Shown here in pieces: positions 1 to 8,498 of a stretch of DNA of 64,000 bases (the first letter of the stretch is position 1; each line of letters begins with the position of its first letter). The stretch comes from an uncultured Sphingomonadaceae bacterium (GTDB lineage Bacteria > Pseudomonadota > Alphaproteobacteria > Sphingomonadales > Sphingomonadaceae): assembly GCA_937995515.1 (NCBI GenBank), contig CALKJZ010000008.1, forward strand, positions 62,001 to 126,000. The letters are read 5' to 3'. A program made the translations under genes and the position numbers. The notes beneath the pieces were generated by a model. It was given only the letters and a program-made list of their open reading frames with translations, ran no database searches and was not told where the DNA came from.

Positions 1-391
1 TCTGCCACCAGGCGTTCAGCGGCACGACCACCGCACCGATGGCGATGGCGCCGATGAAGGCCGCGATCCATTCGGGGTAGTTGCGCATCGCGATCGCCAC
101 GCGGTCCCCCTTGGCGATGCCATGGCGGTGCTGCAGCATGGCGGCGATGCGGGTCGCCTGCGCCTCGACATCGGCAAAGCGCAGCCGCTCGTCGAAATAG
201 ACGAGGAACTCCCTGTCCCGGTGCGCCGGCATGAAGAGGCCGAAATATTCCCGGAGCGAGGGCGGGGCGTTTTCGAAGACCGGATAGTCCACGCCGCGGA
301 TGGTGGCCCTGCCGACCGCCAGCTGGCCGCCGGGCGCGGTGATGGCGGCAACCGCCGCGTCGAGCGCATGATCGAGTTCGGTCAGTGCCAT
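1..391 (-). CDS. Acyl-CoA synthetase (AMP-forming), N-terminal part, cut by window edge
   Basis: This is the first 130 residues of a class I adenylate-forming enzyme, which activates a carboxylic acid to acyl-AMP and then to acyl-CoA. The start is the ATG at 391-389; the frame stays open to base 1, so the catalytic P-loop and the rest lie outside the window. Visible family features are the N-terminal segment with LVYFDERLRFADVEAQATR, the KGDRVAIAMRNYPEWIAAF block and VVVPLNAWW, all typical of the N-terminal subdomain. It follows the two acyl-CoA dehydrogenase genes on the same strand by 13 bases, so it is probably the third gene of a fatty-acid or steroid-side-chain degradation operon. Its substrate cannot be told from this part. 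Confidence 0.85.
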   Translation of the reverse strand, partial: MALTELDHALDAAVAAITAPGGQLAVGRATIRGVDYPVFENAPPSLREYFGLFMPAHRDREFLVYFDERLRFADVEAQATRIAAMLQHRHGIAKGDRVAIAMRNYPEWIAAFIGAIAIGAVVVPLNAWWQ

Positions 392-404
392 GAAAGCCTC
401 GTGC

Positions 405-1544
405 CTAGATGTTGAGGAATTGCGCGACGCGCGCGCCGTGGAAGGCGGAATCGCCGAACGTCTCGCCCGCAGCGCGGGCCCGCTTCAGGAAGAAGCCCAT
501 GTCGTGATCATCCGTCATGCCGATCCCGCCCAGCATCTGCACGCCCTCGCTGGTGGCAAGGCGGGCCACCTCGCCGGTCTTGGCCTTGGCGAGCGAGGCA
601 TAGAAGGGCGCGCGATCCTCGCCGGCCTCGAGCGCCCGGAGCGCGCGGATGACGACCGATCGGGCAAGCTCCAGCTCACAGAACAGGTGGGCCGCGCGGT
701 GCTGCAGCGCCTGGAAGCTGCCGATCGGGCGGCCGAACTGTTCGCGGGTCTGCAGATAGTCGAGCGTGATCTCGAAGCTGCGCGCCGCAGCGCCCAGCAT
801 TTCGGCCGCAAGGCACGCGCGCGCGGCATCGAGCGCGGCTTCGAGGAGCGGCAGGCCGGCGTGCAGCTCGCCGATCACGTCCGCGCCGTCGACCTGCACC
901 CCCTCGAGGCGGAGCTCGGCGGCGTTGCGGCTGTCGACCATCGGCCTCCGCCGCACCTCGACACCGGGCGCCTTCGGGTCGACGAGAAACAGGGTGATCC
1001 CGTCCGGGTCGCAATCGCAGCCCCGCGTGCGCGCGGCCACGATGAGGCGGTCGGCCACATGGCCATCGAGCACATGTGTCTTGGCGCCGGAGATGCGGAA
1101 GCCGTTGCCCGAGGGCTCGGCGCGCGTTGCGATGTGGGCGGGCGCGTGCCGCGGCGCCTCGTCGCAGGCGAGCGCAAGGATGGCCGTGCCGGCGGCAATC
1201 GGGGGAAGAAGCGCCTTCTGCTGCTCGGCGCTGCCGCCGCGGCCGACCAGGGTGGCGGCGAGCACGGCCGTGCCAAGAAACGGCGAGAGGGTGAGGTTGC
1301 GACCGATCGCCTCGCTGACGAGGCCGGCCGCCACCATGCCGAGCGCCGTGCCGCCATGTGCCTTGGGGACCAGCACGCCTGCAAAGCCCATCTCCGCCAT
1401 GCCCCGCCACAGGCCGGTCGAAAAGCCCGTCGGGTCGCGGCTGTCGCGCAGGTGCCGAAGCTGGGAGACGGGGCCATGTGCGGCGAGGAAGCCCTCGGCC
1501 GAGCTGCGGATCATCCGCTGCTCTTCGGTGAGAACCAGCGCCAT
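405..1544 (-). CDS. Acyl-CoA dehydrogenase, probable non-catalytic (beta) subunit
   Basis: This 379-residue flavoprotein of the acyl-CoA dehydrogenase fold begins MALVLTEEQRMIRSSAEGF and has the C-terminal YLQTREQFGRPIGSFQALQH helix that contacts FAD. At the place where most family members carry the catalytic base in an EGT motif, this protein reads AAGETFGDSAFH, so the glutamate is not in register. The neighbouring dehydrogenase, which ends only three bases upstream, keeps the base. Pairs like this are known in bacterial steroid and cholesterol side-chain degradation, where two unlike subunits form an alpha2beta2 enzyme. I infer that this one is the structural, FAD-site-completing partner. 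It could still be an active enzyme with a displaced base. Confidence 0.85.
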   Translation of the reverse strand: MALVLTEEQRMIRSSAEGFLAAHGPVSQLRHLRDSRDPTGFSTGLWRGMAEMGFAGVLVPKAHGGTALGMVAAGLVSEAIGRNLTLSPFLGTAVLAATLVGRGGSAEQQKALLPPIAAGTAILALACDEAPRHAPAHIATRAEPSGNGFRISGAKTHVLDGHVADRLIVAARTRGCDCDPDGITLFLVDPKAPGVEVRRRPMVDSRNAAELRLEGVQVDGADVIGELHAGLPLLEAALDAARACLAAEMLGAAARSFEITLDYLQTREQFGRPIGSFQALQHRAAHLFCELELARSVVIRALRALEAGEDRAPFYASLAKAKTGEVARLATSEGVQMLGGIGMTDDHDMGFFLKRARAAGETFGDSAFHGARVAQFLNI

Positions 1545-1547
1545 GGC

Positions 1548-2741
1548 TCAGCCGGCCGCCGGCAGGCGCAGCACCTGCCTTGCGATGATGTTGAGCTGGA
1601 TTTCCGAGGTGCCGCCCTCGATCGAGTTGGCGCGGCTCCTGAGCCATGCCCGCGCCTGGTCGCCCTCGCGACCCTCCCAGCCGAGCGCATCGGTGCCGCC
1701 CAGCGACATGCGGATCTCGTTGCGCTGCTTGTTGAGCTCGGTGCCCACATATTTCAGCATGGACGAGAGCGCCCCCACACCCTCGCCCGCTCGTGCCTCG
1801 TCCTTCACCCGCTCCATGGTCAGGCCGAAGGCGATGGCATCGATCTCGTGTGCAACCACCCGGGCACACAGCAGCGGCTCGGCGCGCAGGCCTCCCTCGC
1901 CCAGCGCCTTCTTCGCCAGCTGCGCCAGCGAGTCCCGGCCCTCGCCGGAAAAATCCATGCCGCCGATCATCTCGCGTTCGTGGGTGAGCAGATATTTGGC
2001 GATCTCCCAGCCCTGCCCGGGCGCGCCGACGAGGTTTTCGCGCGGCACCCGCACATTGTCGAAGAAGGTCTGGCAGAAGGGCGAGGCGCCCGAAATCAGC
2101 TGGATGGGGCTGGTCGAGACGCCTTCGGACTCCATGTCGAAGAGGAGGAACGAAATGCCCTGGTGCTTGGGCGCCGCAGGATCGGTGCGGACAAGGCAGA
2201 AGATCCAGTCGGCCTTGTCGGCATAGCTCGTCCACACCTTGGAGCCGTTGACGACATAATGGTCGCCCTCGAGCACGGCCGAGGTGCGCAGGCTGGCGAG
2301 GTCCGAGCCGGCACCGGGCTCGGAATAGCCCTGGCACCAGCGGATCTCGCCGCGCGCGATCGGCGGCAGGTGCGCCCGTTTCTGCGCCTCGCTGCCATAT
2401 TTCAGGAGCGCGGGGCCCAGCATCCAGATGCCGAACGACGAAAGCGGCGGGCGGGCGCGGATGCGGCGCATCTCGGCGGCAAGCACCCCCGCCTCGGCGC
2501 GCGACAGGCCGCCGCCGCCATAGGCCTTGGGCCACTCGGGCACCGTCCAGCCGCGCGCAGCCATGCGCTCGAGCCAGATTCGCTGCGCATCGGAGGCAAA
2601 GACCCACCTGCGCCCGCCCCAGCAGAGATCCTGGTCGCCGCGCAGGGGCGCACGCATCTCGTCCGGGCAGTTGGCCGCAAGCCACGCGCGCACCTCGGCA
2701 CGGAACGCCGCAAGCCCGGCGTCGTCCACCGGTTCCTCCAT
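1548..2741 (-). CDS. Acyl-CoA dehydrogenase, catalytic subunit
   Basis: This 397-residue acyl-CoA dehydrogenase introduces the alpha-beta double bond in an acyl-CoA and passes electrons to electron-transfer flavoprotein. It shows the FAD/substrate signature GYSEPGAGSDLASLRT and the C-terminal NSIEGGTSEIQLNIIARQ segment, whose Glu is the expected catalytic base. The open frame extends six codons further, but the ATG at 2741 has GGAGGGAGAGG just upstream, so that start was chosen. It is the first gene of the minus-strand acyl-CoA operon, followed by the second dehydrogenase after three bases. The promoter must lie in the roughly 70-base space shared with the divergent lgt gene. Confidence 0.9.
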   Translation of the reverse strand: MEEPVDDAGLAAFRAEVRAWLAANCPDEMRAPLRGDQDLCWGGRRWVFASDAQRIWLERMAARGWTVPEWPKAYGGGGLSRAEAGVLAAEMRRIRARPPLSSFGIWMLGPALLKYGSEAQKRAHLPPIARGEIRWCQGYSEPGAGSDLASLRTSAVLEGDHYVVNGSKVWTSYADKADWIFCLVRTDPAAPKHQGISFLLFDMESEGVSTSPIQLISGASPFCQTFFDNVRVPRENLVGAPGQGWEIAKYLLTHEREMIGGMDFSGEGRDSLAQLAKKALGEGGLRAEPLLCARVVAHEIDAIAFGLTMERVKDEARAGEGVGALSSMLKYVGTELNKQRNEIRMSLGGTDALGWEGREGDQARAWLRSRANSIEGGTSEIQLNIIARQVLRLPAAG

Positions 2742-2811
2742 GGACCTCTCCCTCCGCACTGCCCCTCCCGGGCATGGCGCTTTTGGCGCAGGCCTCCTAA
2801 TGGAGCCGCCG

Positions 2812-3633
2812 ATGCCGTTTTTCCAGCCGCCCGTCGAGTTCGCAAGTCTCGGCCTTGACCCGGTCGCGCTCGAGGTGGGCGCGTTTGCCCTGCGCTGGTA
2901 CAGCCTCGCCTACATCGTCGGCATCCTCGTGGCGTGGTGGCTGATGGCGCGGATGATCCGCCTCAGCCCTGCCCCAATGACGCGGGCCCAGCTCGACGAT
3001 CTCATCACCTGGTCGACGCTCGGCGTGATCGCCGGCGGGCGGCTCGGCTATGTGATCTTCTACGATGCCGGTCGGTTCCTCGCCGATCCGCTCGCCGTCC
3101 TGCGGCTCTGGGAGGGGGGCATGGCCTTCCACGGCGGGCTTGCGGGCGTGATCCTCGCCATCTGGCTCAGCTGCCGCGCGCAGGGTCTGTCGGCCATCCG
3201 CGTGCTCGACCATGCCGCCGTGGTGGTGCCCTTCGGCCTGCTGCTCGGCCGGCTCGCCAACTTCGTGAACGGCGAGCTCTGGGGGCGGACGACGGACGGA
3301 AGCTGGGGCATCATCTTTCCCGAAGGAGGGCCCGAGCCGCGCCACCCCAGCCAGCTCTACGAGGCCGCGCTCGAGGGACTCCTGCTGTTCTTGCTCCTCA
3401 ACCTGCTGTTCTGGAAGACGGACGCACGCCTGCGGCCGGGCCTCCTCGCAGGCCTCTTCGGGCTCGGCTACGGGCTTGCGCGCCTTGTCGTCGAGCTCTT
3501 CCGCGAGCCCGACCCCCAGCTCGGCACGCTGGCAACCGGCCTCACCATGGGCCAGACGCTCTCGCTGCCGCTCGTCCTGGCCGGGGCGTGGCTGGTTGTG
3601 CGCGCGGCGCGGGCCGAGCCGCTGAGCGCGTGA
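2812..3633 (+). CDS. lgt: Phosphatidylglycerol-prolipoprotein diacylglyceryl transferase
   Basis: Lgt is an inner-membrane enzyme that moves diacylglyceryl from phosphatidylglycerol to the lipobox cysteine of prolipoproteins, the first step of lipoprotein maturation. The 273-residue product has about seven hydrophobic segments. The family motifs are present: FHGGLAG with His107, and GRLANFVNGELWGR with Arg147, matching the essential His and Arg of the E. coli enzyme. An ATG also occurs at 2800, but GGAG at 2802-2805 sits at the right distance for 2812, and the protein from there begins MPFFQPPVEFASLGLDP like homologues. It opens a plus-strand chain; its TGA overlaps the GTG of the next gene. 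Confidence 0.95.
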   Translation: MPFFQPPVEFASLGLDPVALEVGAFALRWYSLAYIVGILVAWWLMARMIRLSPAPMTRAQLDDLITWSTLGVIAGGRLGYVIFYDAGRFLADPLAVLRLWEGGMAFHGGLAGVILAIWLSCRAQGLSAIRVLDHAAVVVPFGLLLGRLANFVNGELWGRTTDGSWGIIFPEGGPEPRHPSQLYEAALEGLLLFLLLNLLFWKTDARLRPGLLAGLFGLGYGLARLVVELFREPDPQLGTLATGLTMGQTLSLPLVLAGAWLVVRAARAEPLSA

Positions 3634-4685
3634 TCGCGGCAATCCGCGAGGCGATCGCCGCAGCCGGCGGCGCCCTTCCGCTGGAAGAGGCGATGGCCGA
3701 AGCGGTCCGCCACTATTATGCGGCGCGCGAGCCGTTCGGCCCGGGCGGCGATTTCATGACCGGGCCCGAGATCAGCCAGATGTTCGGCGAGCTGCTGGGG
3801 CTGTGGGTGGCAGACCTCTGGCAGCGGGCGGGGGCGCCCGAACCCGTCTGCCTCGCCGAGCTCGGCCCGGGCCGCGGCACGCTGATGGCCGATGCCCTGC
3901 GCGCGATCGGCAAGGCCGTGCCCGGCCTTGCCCGGGCCGCCCGCCTCCACCTTGTCGAGACCTCGCCGCGGCTGCGCGCCGAGCAGGCCCGGCGCCTGCC
4001 GGGGGCGCAGTGGCACGACCGCCCCGAAGACCTTCCGGCGGGCGTACCGCTCCTCCTCCTTGCCAACGAGTTCCTCGATACCCTGCCCATCATCCAGTTC
4101 GAGCGGCAAGCCCGGGGCTGGACCCGCCGCGCCGTCCGGCAAGACGGCAGTCTCGCGCATCTGCCGGCCGAGCCGGCAGCGCTTCCCGGGCCGGTCCGCG
4201 ACTGGCCGCCGGGCAGCATCTTCGAGCGCCGGCCCGAGGCGGAGCGCCTTGCGGCCACACTTGCCGCCCGCCTTGCGGCAACCGGCGGGGCGGCCCTGTT
4301 CCTCGATTACGGCCACGCCGGCCCGCTTGCCGGCGACACGCTGCAGGCGCTCGCCTCGGGCGCGCCGGCCGACCCGCTGGCAACGCTCGGCGAGGCGGAT
4401 CTGAGCGCGCATGTCGATTTTGCAGCCTTTCTCGAGGCTGCGCGAGGCGCGGCGCCGGTCCGGTGCTACGGGCCGGCACCGCAGGGCGCCTTCCTCCTCA
4501 GGCTGGGAATCGGGGCGCGTGCGGAGGCGCTGAAACGCGGCCGCGACCGGCTTGGGCGCGCTGAAGTCGAAGCCGCGCTTGCGCGGCTGACCGCCACGGC
4601 CATGATGGGCCGGCTGTTCAAGGCCGCAGCCATCGTTGCGCCCGGCTGGCCGGAACCGGCCGGCTTCGATAGGGATGACCCATGA
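3630..4685 (+). CDS. SAM-dependent methyltransferase, MidA/NDUFAF7 family
   Basis: This 351-residue protein matches the family of mitochondrial NDUFAF7 (MidA), which methylates an arginine of a complex I subunit during assembly; bacterial substrates are less well known. It has the N-terminal YYAAREPFGPGGDFMTGPEI block, the SAM-binding loop LAELGPGRGTLM near residues 75-86, and LLANEFLDTLPIIQF, all diagnostic. The GTG start overlaps the lgt stop in a GTGA arrangement, and its own TGA overlaps the next ATG, so translation is probably coupled on both sides. The lgt-MidA neighbourhood is common in alphaproteobacteria. Confidence 0.88.
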   Translation: MIAAIREAIAAAGGALPLEEAMAEAVRHYYAAREPFGPGGDFMTGPEISQMFGELLGLWVADLWQRAGAPEPVCLAELGPGRGTLMADALRAIGKAVPGLARAARLHLVETSPRLRAEQARRLPGAQWHDRPEDLPAGVPLLLLANEFLDTLPIIQFERQARGWTRRAVRQDGSLAHLPAEPAALPGPVRDWPPGSIFERRPEAERLAATLAARLAATGGAALFLDYGHAGPLAGDTLQALASGAPADPLATLGEADLSAHVDFAAFLEAARGAAPVRCYGPAPQGAFLLRLGIGARAEALKRGRDRLGRAEVEAALARLTATAMMGRLFKAAAIVAPGWPEPAGFDRDDP

Positions 4686-6496
4686 CGGATGCCGCATCCC
4701 GCCTCGAATCGCTGCGTGCCGAGCTGCGCGCCCGCGGGCTCGACGGGTTTCTGGTGCCGCTCACGGACGAGCACATGAGCGAGTATGTGGGCGCCTATGC
4801 CCGCCGGCTGGAATGGCTGACGGGCTTCGACGGCTCGGCCGGAATGGCCGCCGTGCTGCCCCATGCCGCGGCCATCGCCACCGACGGCCGCTACAGCCTG
4901 CAGGTGCGCCAGCAGGTGGACACGGCGCTCTGGACAGTGCGCGAGGTGCCGGGCGAGCCGCTCGGGGCATGGCTTGCCGCCGAGGCGCCCGAAGGCGCGG
5001 CCATCGGCTACGACCCGTGGCTGCACACCCGCGCCTTCGTGGCCGAGCAGCAGGCGCTTCTCGATGCGCGGGGCGCGCGGCTGGTGCCAGTCTCCTCCAA
5101 CCCGATCGACTGCCTCTGGGCCGATCGCCCGGCGCCTTCGGCGGCGCCCGCCGAGGCCCATCCGCTGCGCTTTGCCGGGCGCACCAGCGCCGACAAGCGC
5201 GCCGCGATTGCGGCAGGCCTGCGCGCACAGGGGCTCGATGCGGCGGTCATCGCCGCGCTCGACAGCGTGGCCTGGCTCTTCAACATCCGCGGGCGCGACG
5301 TGCCGCGCACGCCGGTGGCAAGGGCCTTTGCCGTGCTGGCCGCCGATGGCTCGGCGACCCTGTTCGCAGACCCTGCAAAGGTCGGCGAAGCGCTGCGCGA
5401 CGAACTCGGCCCGGATGTCGCCATCGCGCCCTATGCCGAGATTGGCACAGCGCTCGGGCGGATGACGGGCGCCCGTGTGCTGCTCGACCCGGGCTTCTCG
5501 GTTGCCGCCATTGCCGACGCACTGGAGGCCGGCGGGGCGCGGATCGTCTGGGGGCGCGATCCCTGCATCCTGCCCAAGGCCATCAAGAACGACACCGAGA
5601 TCGCGGGCGCCCGGGCCGCGCACCGGCGCGACGGACTGGCGCTGTGCCGTTTTCTTGCCTGGTTCGACTCCGAGGCGCCGAAGGGCGGGCTGGACGAGCT
5701 TTCCGCCGCGGCGCGGCTGGAGGCTTGCCGGCGCGAGACGGGCGCGCTTGTGGATCTTGCCTTCGACACCATCTCGGGATTCGGGCCCAGCGGCGCCATC
5801 ATCCACTATCGTGCCAGCCCCAAAACCGCCCGGCGGATCGTGCCCGGCGGCCTCTACCTTGTCGATTCGGGCGGCCAGTATCCCGACGGGACAACCGATG
5901 TCACCCGCACGGTCGCCGTCGGCCAGCCGCCGCGCGAGGCCATCCGCGCCTTCACGCTAGTGCTGAAAGGGCATATCGCGCTTGCCACCGCCCGCTTTCC
6001 TAGGGGCACGCGCGGCGGCCAGCTCGACGTGCTCGCGCGCCAGCATCTGTGGGCGGCGGGGCTCGACTATGCGCATGGCACCGGCCACGGAGTCGGCAGT
6101 TTCCTGAGCGTGCACGAAGGCCCGCAGCGGATCGCCGCGGCCGCCGGTGCGCCGGGCATCGAGGAGCCGCTGCTGCCTGGCATGATCCTTTCGAACGAGC
6201 CGGGCTTCTACCGCCCGGGCGCGTTCGGGATCCGCATCGAGAACCTCGTGCTCGTGATCGAGGATCCGCAGCCGGGCGACGAACGCGCGATGCTTGCCTT
6301 CGAGACGCTGACGCTTGCGCCCATCGACCGGCGCCTCATCGAGCCCGGGCTTCTGACGGATTTCGAGCTGGCCTGGCTCGACTGCTACCACGCCCGCGTG
6401 CGCGCGGCCCACGCGCCGGACCTCGACGGGGCTGACCGCACCTGGCTCGAGGCTGCCACGGCGCCGCTTGCCACAGAGGCCGCCAAGGCGGCGTGA
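4682..6496 (+). CDS. pepP: Xaa-Pro aminopeptidase (M24B metallopeptidase)
   Basis: This 604-residue aminopeptidase P-type enzyme removes the N-terminal residue before a proline, using two metal ions. It has the three-part layout of long AMPP proteins: two creatinase-like N-terminal domains (about 1-320) and a C-terminal pita-bread domain. The metal ligands are visible: Asp in YLVDSGGQY, Asp in GTTDVTRT, His in GTGHGVGSFLSVHEG, Glu in ILSNEPGFY and Glu in IRIENLVLV. The start ATG overlaps the previous stop (ATGA), and the end overlaps the GTG of the next gene. There is no signal peptide, so it is cytoplasmic. Confidence 0.93.
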   Translation: MTDAASRLESLRAELRARGLDGFLVPLTDEHMSEYVGAYARRLEWLTGFDGSAGMAAVLPHAAAIATDGRYSLQVRQQVDTALWTVREVPGEPLGAWLAAEAPEGAAIGYDPWLHTRAFVAEQQALLDARGARLVPVSSNPIDCLWADRPAPSAAPAEAHPLRFAGRTSADKRAAIAAGLRAQGLDAAVIAALDSVAWLFNIRGRDVPRTPVARAFAVLAADGSATLFADPAKVGEALRDELGPDVAIAPYAEIGTALGRMTGARVLLDPGFSVAAIADALEAGGARIVWGRDPCILPKAIKNDTEIAGARAAHRRDGLALCRFLAWFDSEAPKGGLDELSAAARLEACRRETGALVDLAFDTISGFGPSGAIIHYRASPKTARRIVPGGLYLVDSGGQYPDGTTDVTRTVAVGQPPREAIRAFTLVLKGHIALATARFPRGTRGGQLDVLARQHLWAAGLDYAHGTGHGVGSFLSVHEGPQRIAAAAGAPGIEEPLLPGMILSNEPGFYRPGAFGIRIENLVLVIEDPQPGDERAMLAFETLTLAPIDRRLIEPGLLTDFELAWLDCYHARVRAAHAPDLDGADRTWLEAATAPLATEAAKAA

Positions 6497-7596
6497 CGCA
6501 GGCAAACGGCCGCTTCCGCCTGCCCGGCAGCGCGCCGGCGTGGACCCTGGCCGCGCCGGGCGCCGCCCTTCTCGTGCTGTTGCTGTTCGGCCTGCACGGC
6601 AGCGGCGCGCCGGCCGACACCGGCCTGCGCTTGCTCGTACTGTTCCCCGTCGTGCTGGCAGCGGTCCACCACGCCGAGGTGATCGCGCTCCGGGTCGGCG
6701 AGCCGTTCGGCACCCTTGTCCTTGCCCTGTCCGTCACCGTCATCGAGGGCTCGCTCCTCGTCACGCTGATCCTCGCCAACCCCGCCGCGACGACCACGCT
6801 GGTGCGCGACACCGTCTATGCTGCAGTGATGATCATCCTCGCGGGCGTGGTGGGGCTGTGCATCACCTTCGGCGCGGCGCGCCACTATGTGCAGAGCTTC
6901 GGCCTCTATGGCGTCTCGGCTGCCTGCGCGACGCTTGCCACCCTGGCAGTGCTGGTGCTGGTGCTGCCCAACTTTACCACCTCGACTGGCGGGCCCACAT
7001 TCTCCGACGCCCAGACCATCATGATCGGGGCCGCCGCCCTCATCCTCTATGCCCTGTTCGTCTTCATCCTCACCATCCGCCACCGCGACTATTTCCTGCC
7101 GGCCACCGAAGCCGAGGCGCACGCGGATTTTGCCGTCTCGAACGCGCAGGCCGGCCTTGCCTTCGCGCTCCTTTTTGCAAGCCTTGTCCTCGTGGTGCTG
7201 GTCGCCGAAAGCCTCTCGACACCGCTCACGCGCCTCATCGTCGAGCTCGGCGCGCCGGCCTCGGCGCTTGGCGTGGTGATCGCCTCGATCGTGCTGCTTC
7301 CCGAATCGCTTGCAGCCGTGCGCGCAGCGCGCGCCAACCGGCTGCAGACGAGCCTCAACCTCGCGCTCGGATCGGCGCTTGCAACCATCGGCCTCACCGT
7401 GCCGCTGGTCCTGTTCCTCTCGGTCGCGCTCGGCTGGAACCTCGTGCTCGGCCTTGCGCCCAAGGATGTCACCCTCCTCATCCTCATCCTGCTGGTTGCC
7501 TCCATGTCGCTCGGCACCGGGCGCACCACCGTGCTGCAGGGCGCGGTCCACCTCGTGATCTTCGCCGTGTTCCTTTTTACCGCCTTTCTGCCCTGA
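6493..7596 (+). CDS. Calcium/proton (or sodium/proton) antiporter, ChaA type
   Basis: This 367-residue CaCA-superfamily exchanger has about eleven hydrophobic segments. It shows the two internal repeats of the family: GEPFGTLVLALSVTVIEGS in the first half and SALGVVIASIVLLPESLAA in the second, each with the acidic residue needed for cation transport. The overall pattern resembles E. coli ChaA, which expels Ca2+, Na+ or K+ in exchange for protons at alkaline pH. The GTG start overlaps the preceding stop (GTGA). Cation specificity cannot be decided from sequence. Confidence 0.87.
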   Translation: MTQANGRFRLPGSAPAWTLAAPGAALLVLLLFGLHGSGAPADTGLRLLVLFPVVLAAVHHAEVIALRVGEPFGTLVLALSVTVIEGSLLVTLILANPAATTTLVRDTVYAAVMIILAGVVGLCITFGAARHYVQSFGLYGVSAACATLATLAVLVLVLPNFTTSTGGPTFSDAQTIMIGAAALILYALFVFILTIRHRDYFLPATEAEAHADFAVSNAQAGLAFALLFASLVLVVLVAESLSTPLTRLIVELGAPASALGVVIASIVLLPESLAAVRAARANRLQTSLNLALGSALATIGLTVPLVLFLSVALGWNLVLGLAPKDVTLLILILLVASMSLGTGRTTVLQGAVHLVIFAVFLFTAFLP

Positions 7597-7659
7597 ACGA
7601 TCACGCGCGCGTCATCGAAGCCTGCCAGTCTCGGCCGTCCCTCGAACAGGAGCTCCACG

Positions 7660-8454
7660 ATGACCGATTCGCCTGCCGCCCCCCGCCCGGGCATCGCATT
7701 CACGCCCGTCTCCGGCCTCGGGCCCCGCGACCGGCGGATGTCCGTCGAGGCGCTGCTGCCCGTTCTCGGCGACCTGCACATGCTGTGGCTGAAGGCCCAC
7801 GCCGTGCACTGGAACGCCGCCGGGCCGCTGTTCCGCGCTGTCCACGCCCAGACGGAAGAGCTCTACCGGGGCATCGCCGGCCAGTTCGACGACGTGGCCG
7901 AGCGCATCCGCGCGCTCGGGCTCCGGGTGCCGGCAAGCCTCGAGGCGCTGCAGGAACTGACCTCGATCCCCGATGACGAGGATGAACCGGAGTCGACGGT
8001 GGCCATGGTCGGGCAGCTGCTGCGCGACATTGGCACGCTCTGCCAGACGCTGCGCGCAGCCGCCGACGAAGTGGACGACGCCGAGGACGAAGCCTCCGAG
8101 GGCCTGCTGCTCGACATGCTCGCCTTCCACGAAAAGCAGGCGTGGATGCTGCAGATGCTGGTGGCCGACGATGGCCCGGGCGTGCCGCTCGACCTCGACG
8201 GGGACGAGGAGGAGGACGAGGAGGAGGACGACCTCGACGACGGCTCGGACGGGGACGACGAAGGCGAAGGCGACGACGACGAGGACGAGGACGACGAGGA
8301 CGAGGACGACGAGGACGAGGACGACGAGGACGGCGGCGAGGGGGATGCGCCCTCCTCCGGCGCGGCCGGGGAGCCGCCTGCTGCTTCGGCAGGGGGCGAC
8401 GCGGCCGGGGAGCCTGTTTCGGACGCGGAGGCCGCCACCCGCGCTGCGGCCTAG
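7660..8454 (+). CDS. dps: Dps-family ferritin-like protein with long acidic C-terminal tail
   Basis: The first ~170 residues are a Dps four-helix domain, which oxidises and stores iron and protects DNA from peroxide. The ferroxidase residues of E. coli Dps are matched by His50 (AVHWN), His62 (AVHAQ), Asp77 and Glu81 (FDDVAER). Typical Dps is 150-190 residues; this one has 264, because residues 178-229 form an almost uninterrupted Asp/Glu tail, then an Ala/Gly/Pro-rich end. Part of the tail is encoded by a 15-base tandem repeat. Such a tail would repel DNA rather than bind it and could concentrate cations, so its role may be iron handling more than nucleoid compaction. AGGAG at 7648-7652 supports the start. 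Confidence 0.85.
   Translation: MTDSPAAPRPGIAFTPVSGLGPRDRRMSVEALLPVLGDLHMLWLKAHAVHWNAAGPLFRAVHAQTEELYRGIAGQFDDVAERIRALGLRVPASLEALQELTSIPDDEDEPESTVAMVGQLLRDIGTLCQTLRAAADEVDDAEDEASEGLLLDMLAFHEKQAWMLQMLVADDGPGVPLDLDGDEEEDEEEDDLDDGSDGDDEGEGDDDEDEDDEDEDDEDEDDEDGGEGDAPSSGAAGEPPAASAGGDAAGEPVSDAEAATRAAA
8275..8331 (+). repeat. 15-base tandem repeat inside the dps acidic tail
   Basis: About 3.8 copies of a 15-base unit coding for the pentapeptide DDEDE lie in frame in the C-terminal tail of the Dps-like gene. Because 15 is a multiple of three, gain or loss of a unit would lengthen or shorten the tail without a frameshift. It is probably the product of slippage; I see no spacer structure or flanking genes to suggest anything mobile. 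Confidence 0.85.
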
Positions 8455-8498
8455 CGGCAGCGCCGCAACCGGGTGGCGCGCTCTGCGGCCGGGCGGGG

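Noticed and set aside
390-2858. Open plus-strand frame of 822 codons opposite the acyl-CoA dehydrogenase genes
   Set aside because: It is antisense to two clear dehydrogenases and its translation is Arg/Gly/His/Ala-rich with no motif; such shadows are expected at this GC content.
8275-8331. Short repeats in the dps-like gene as a CRISPR array
   Set aside because: The units are 15 bases, contiguous, in frame and coding; no spacers and no cas genes.
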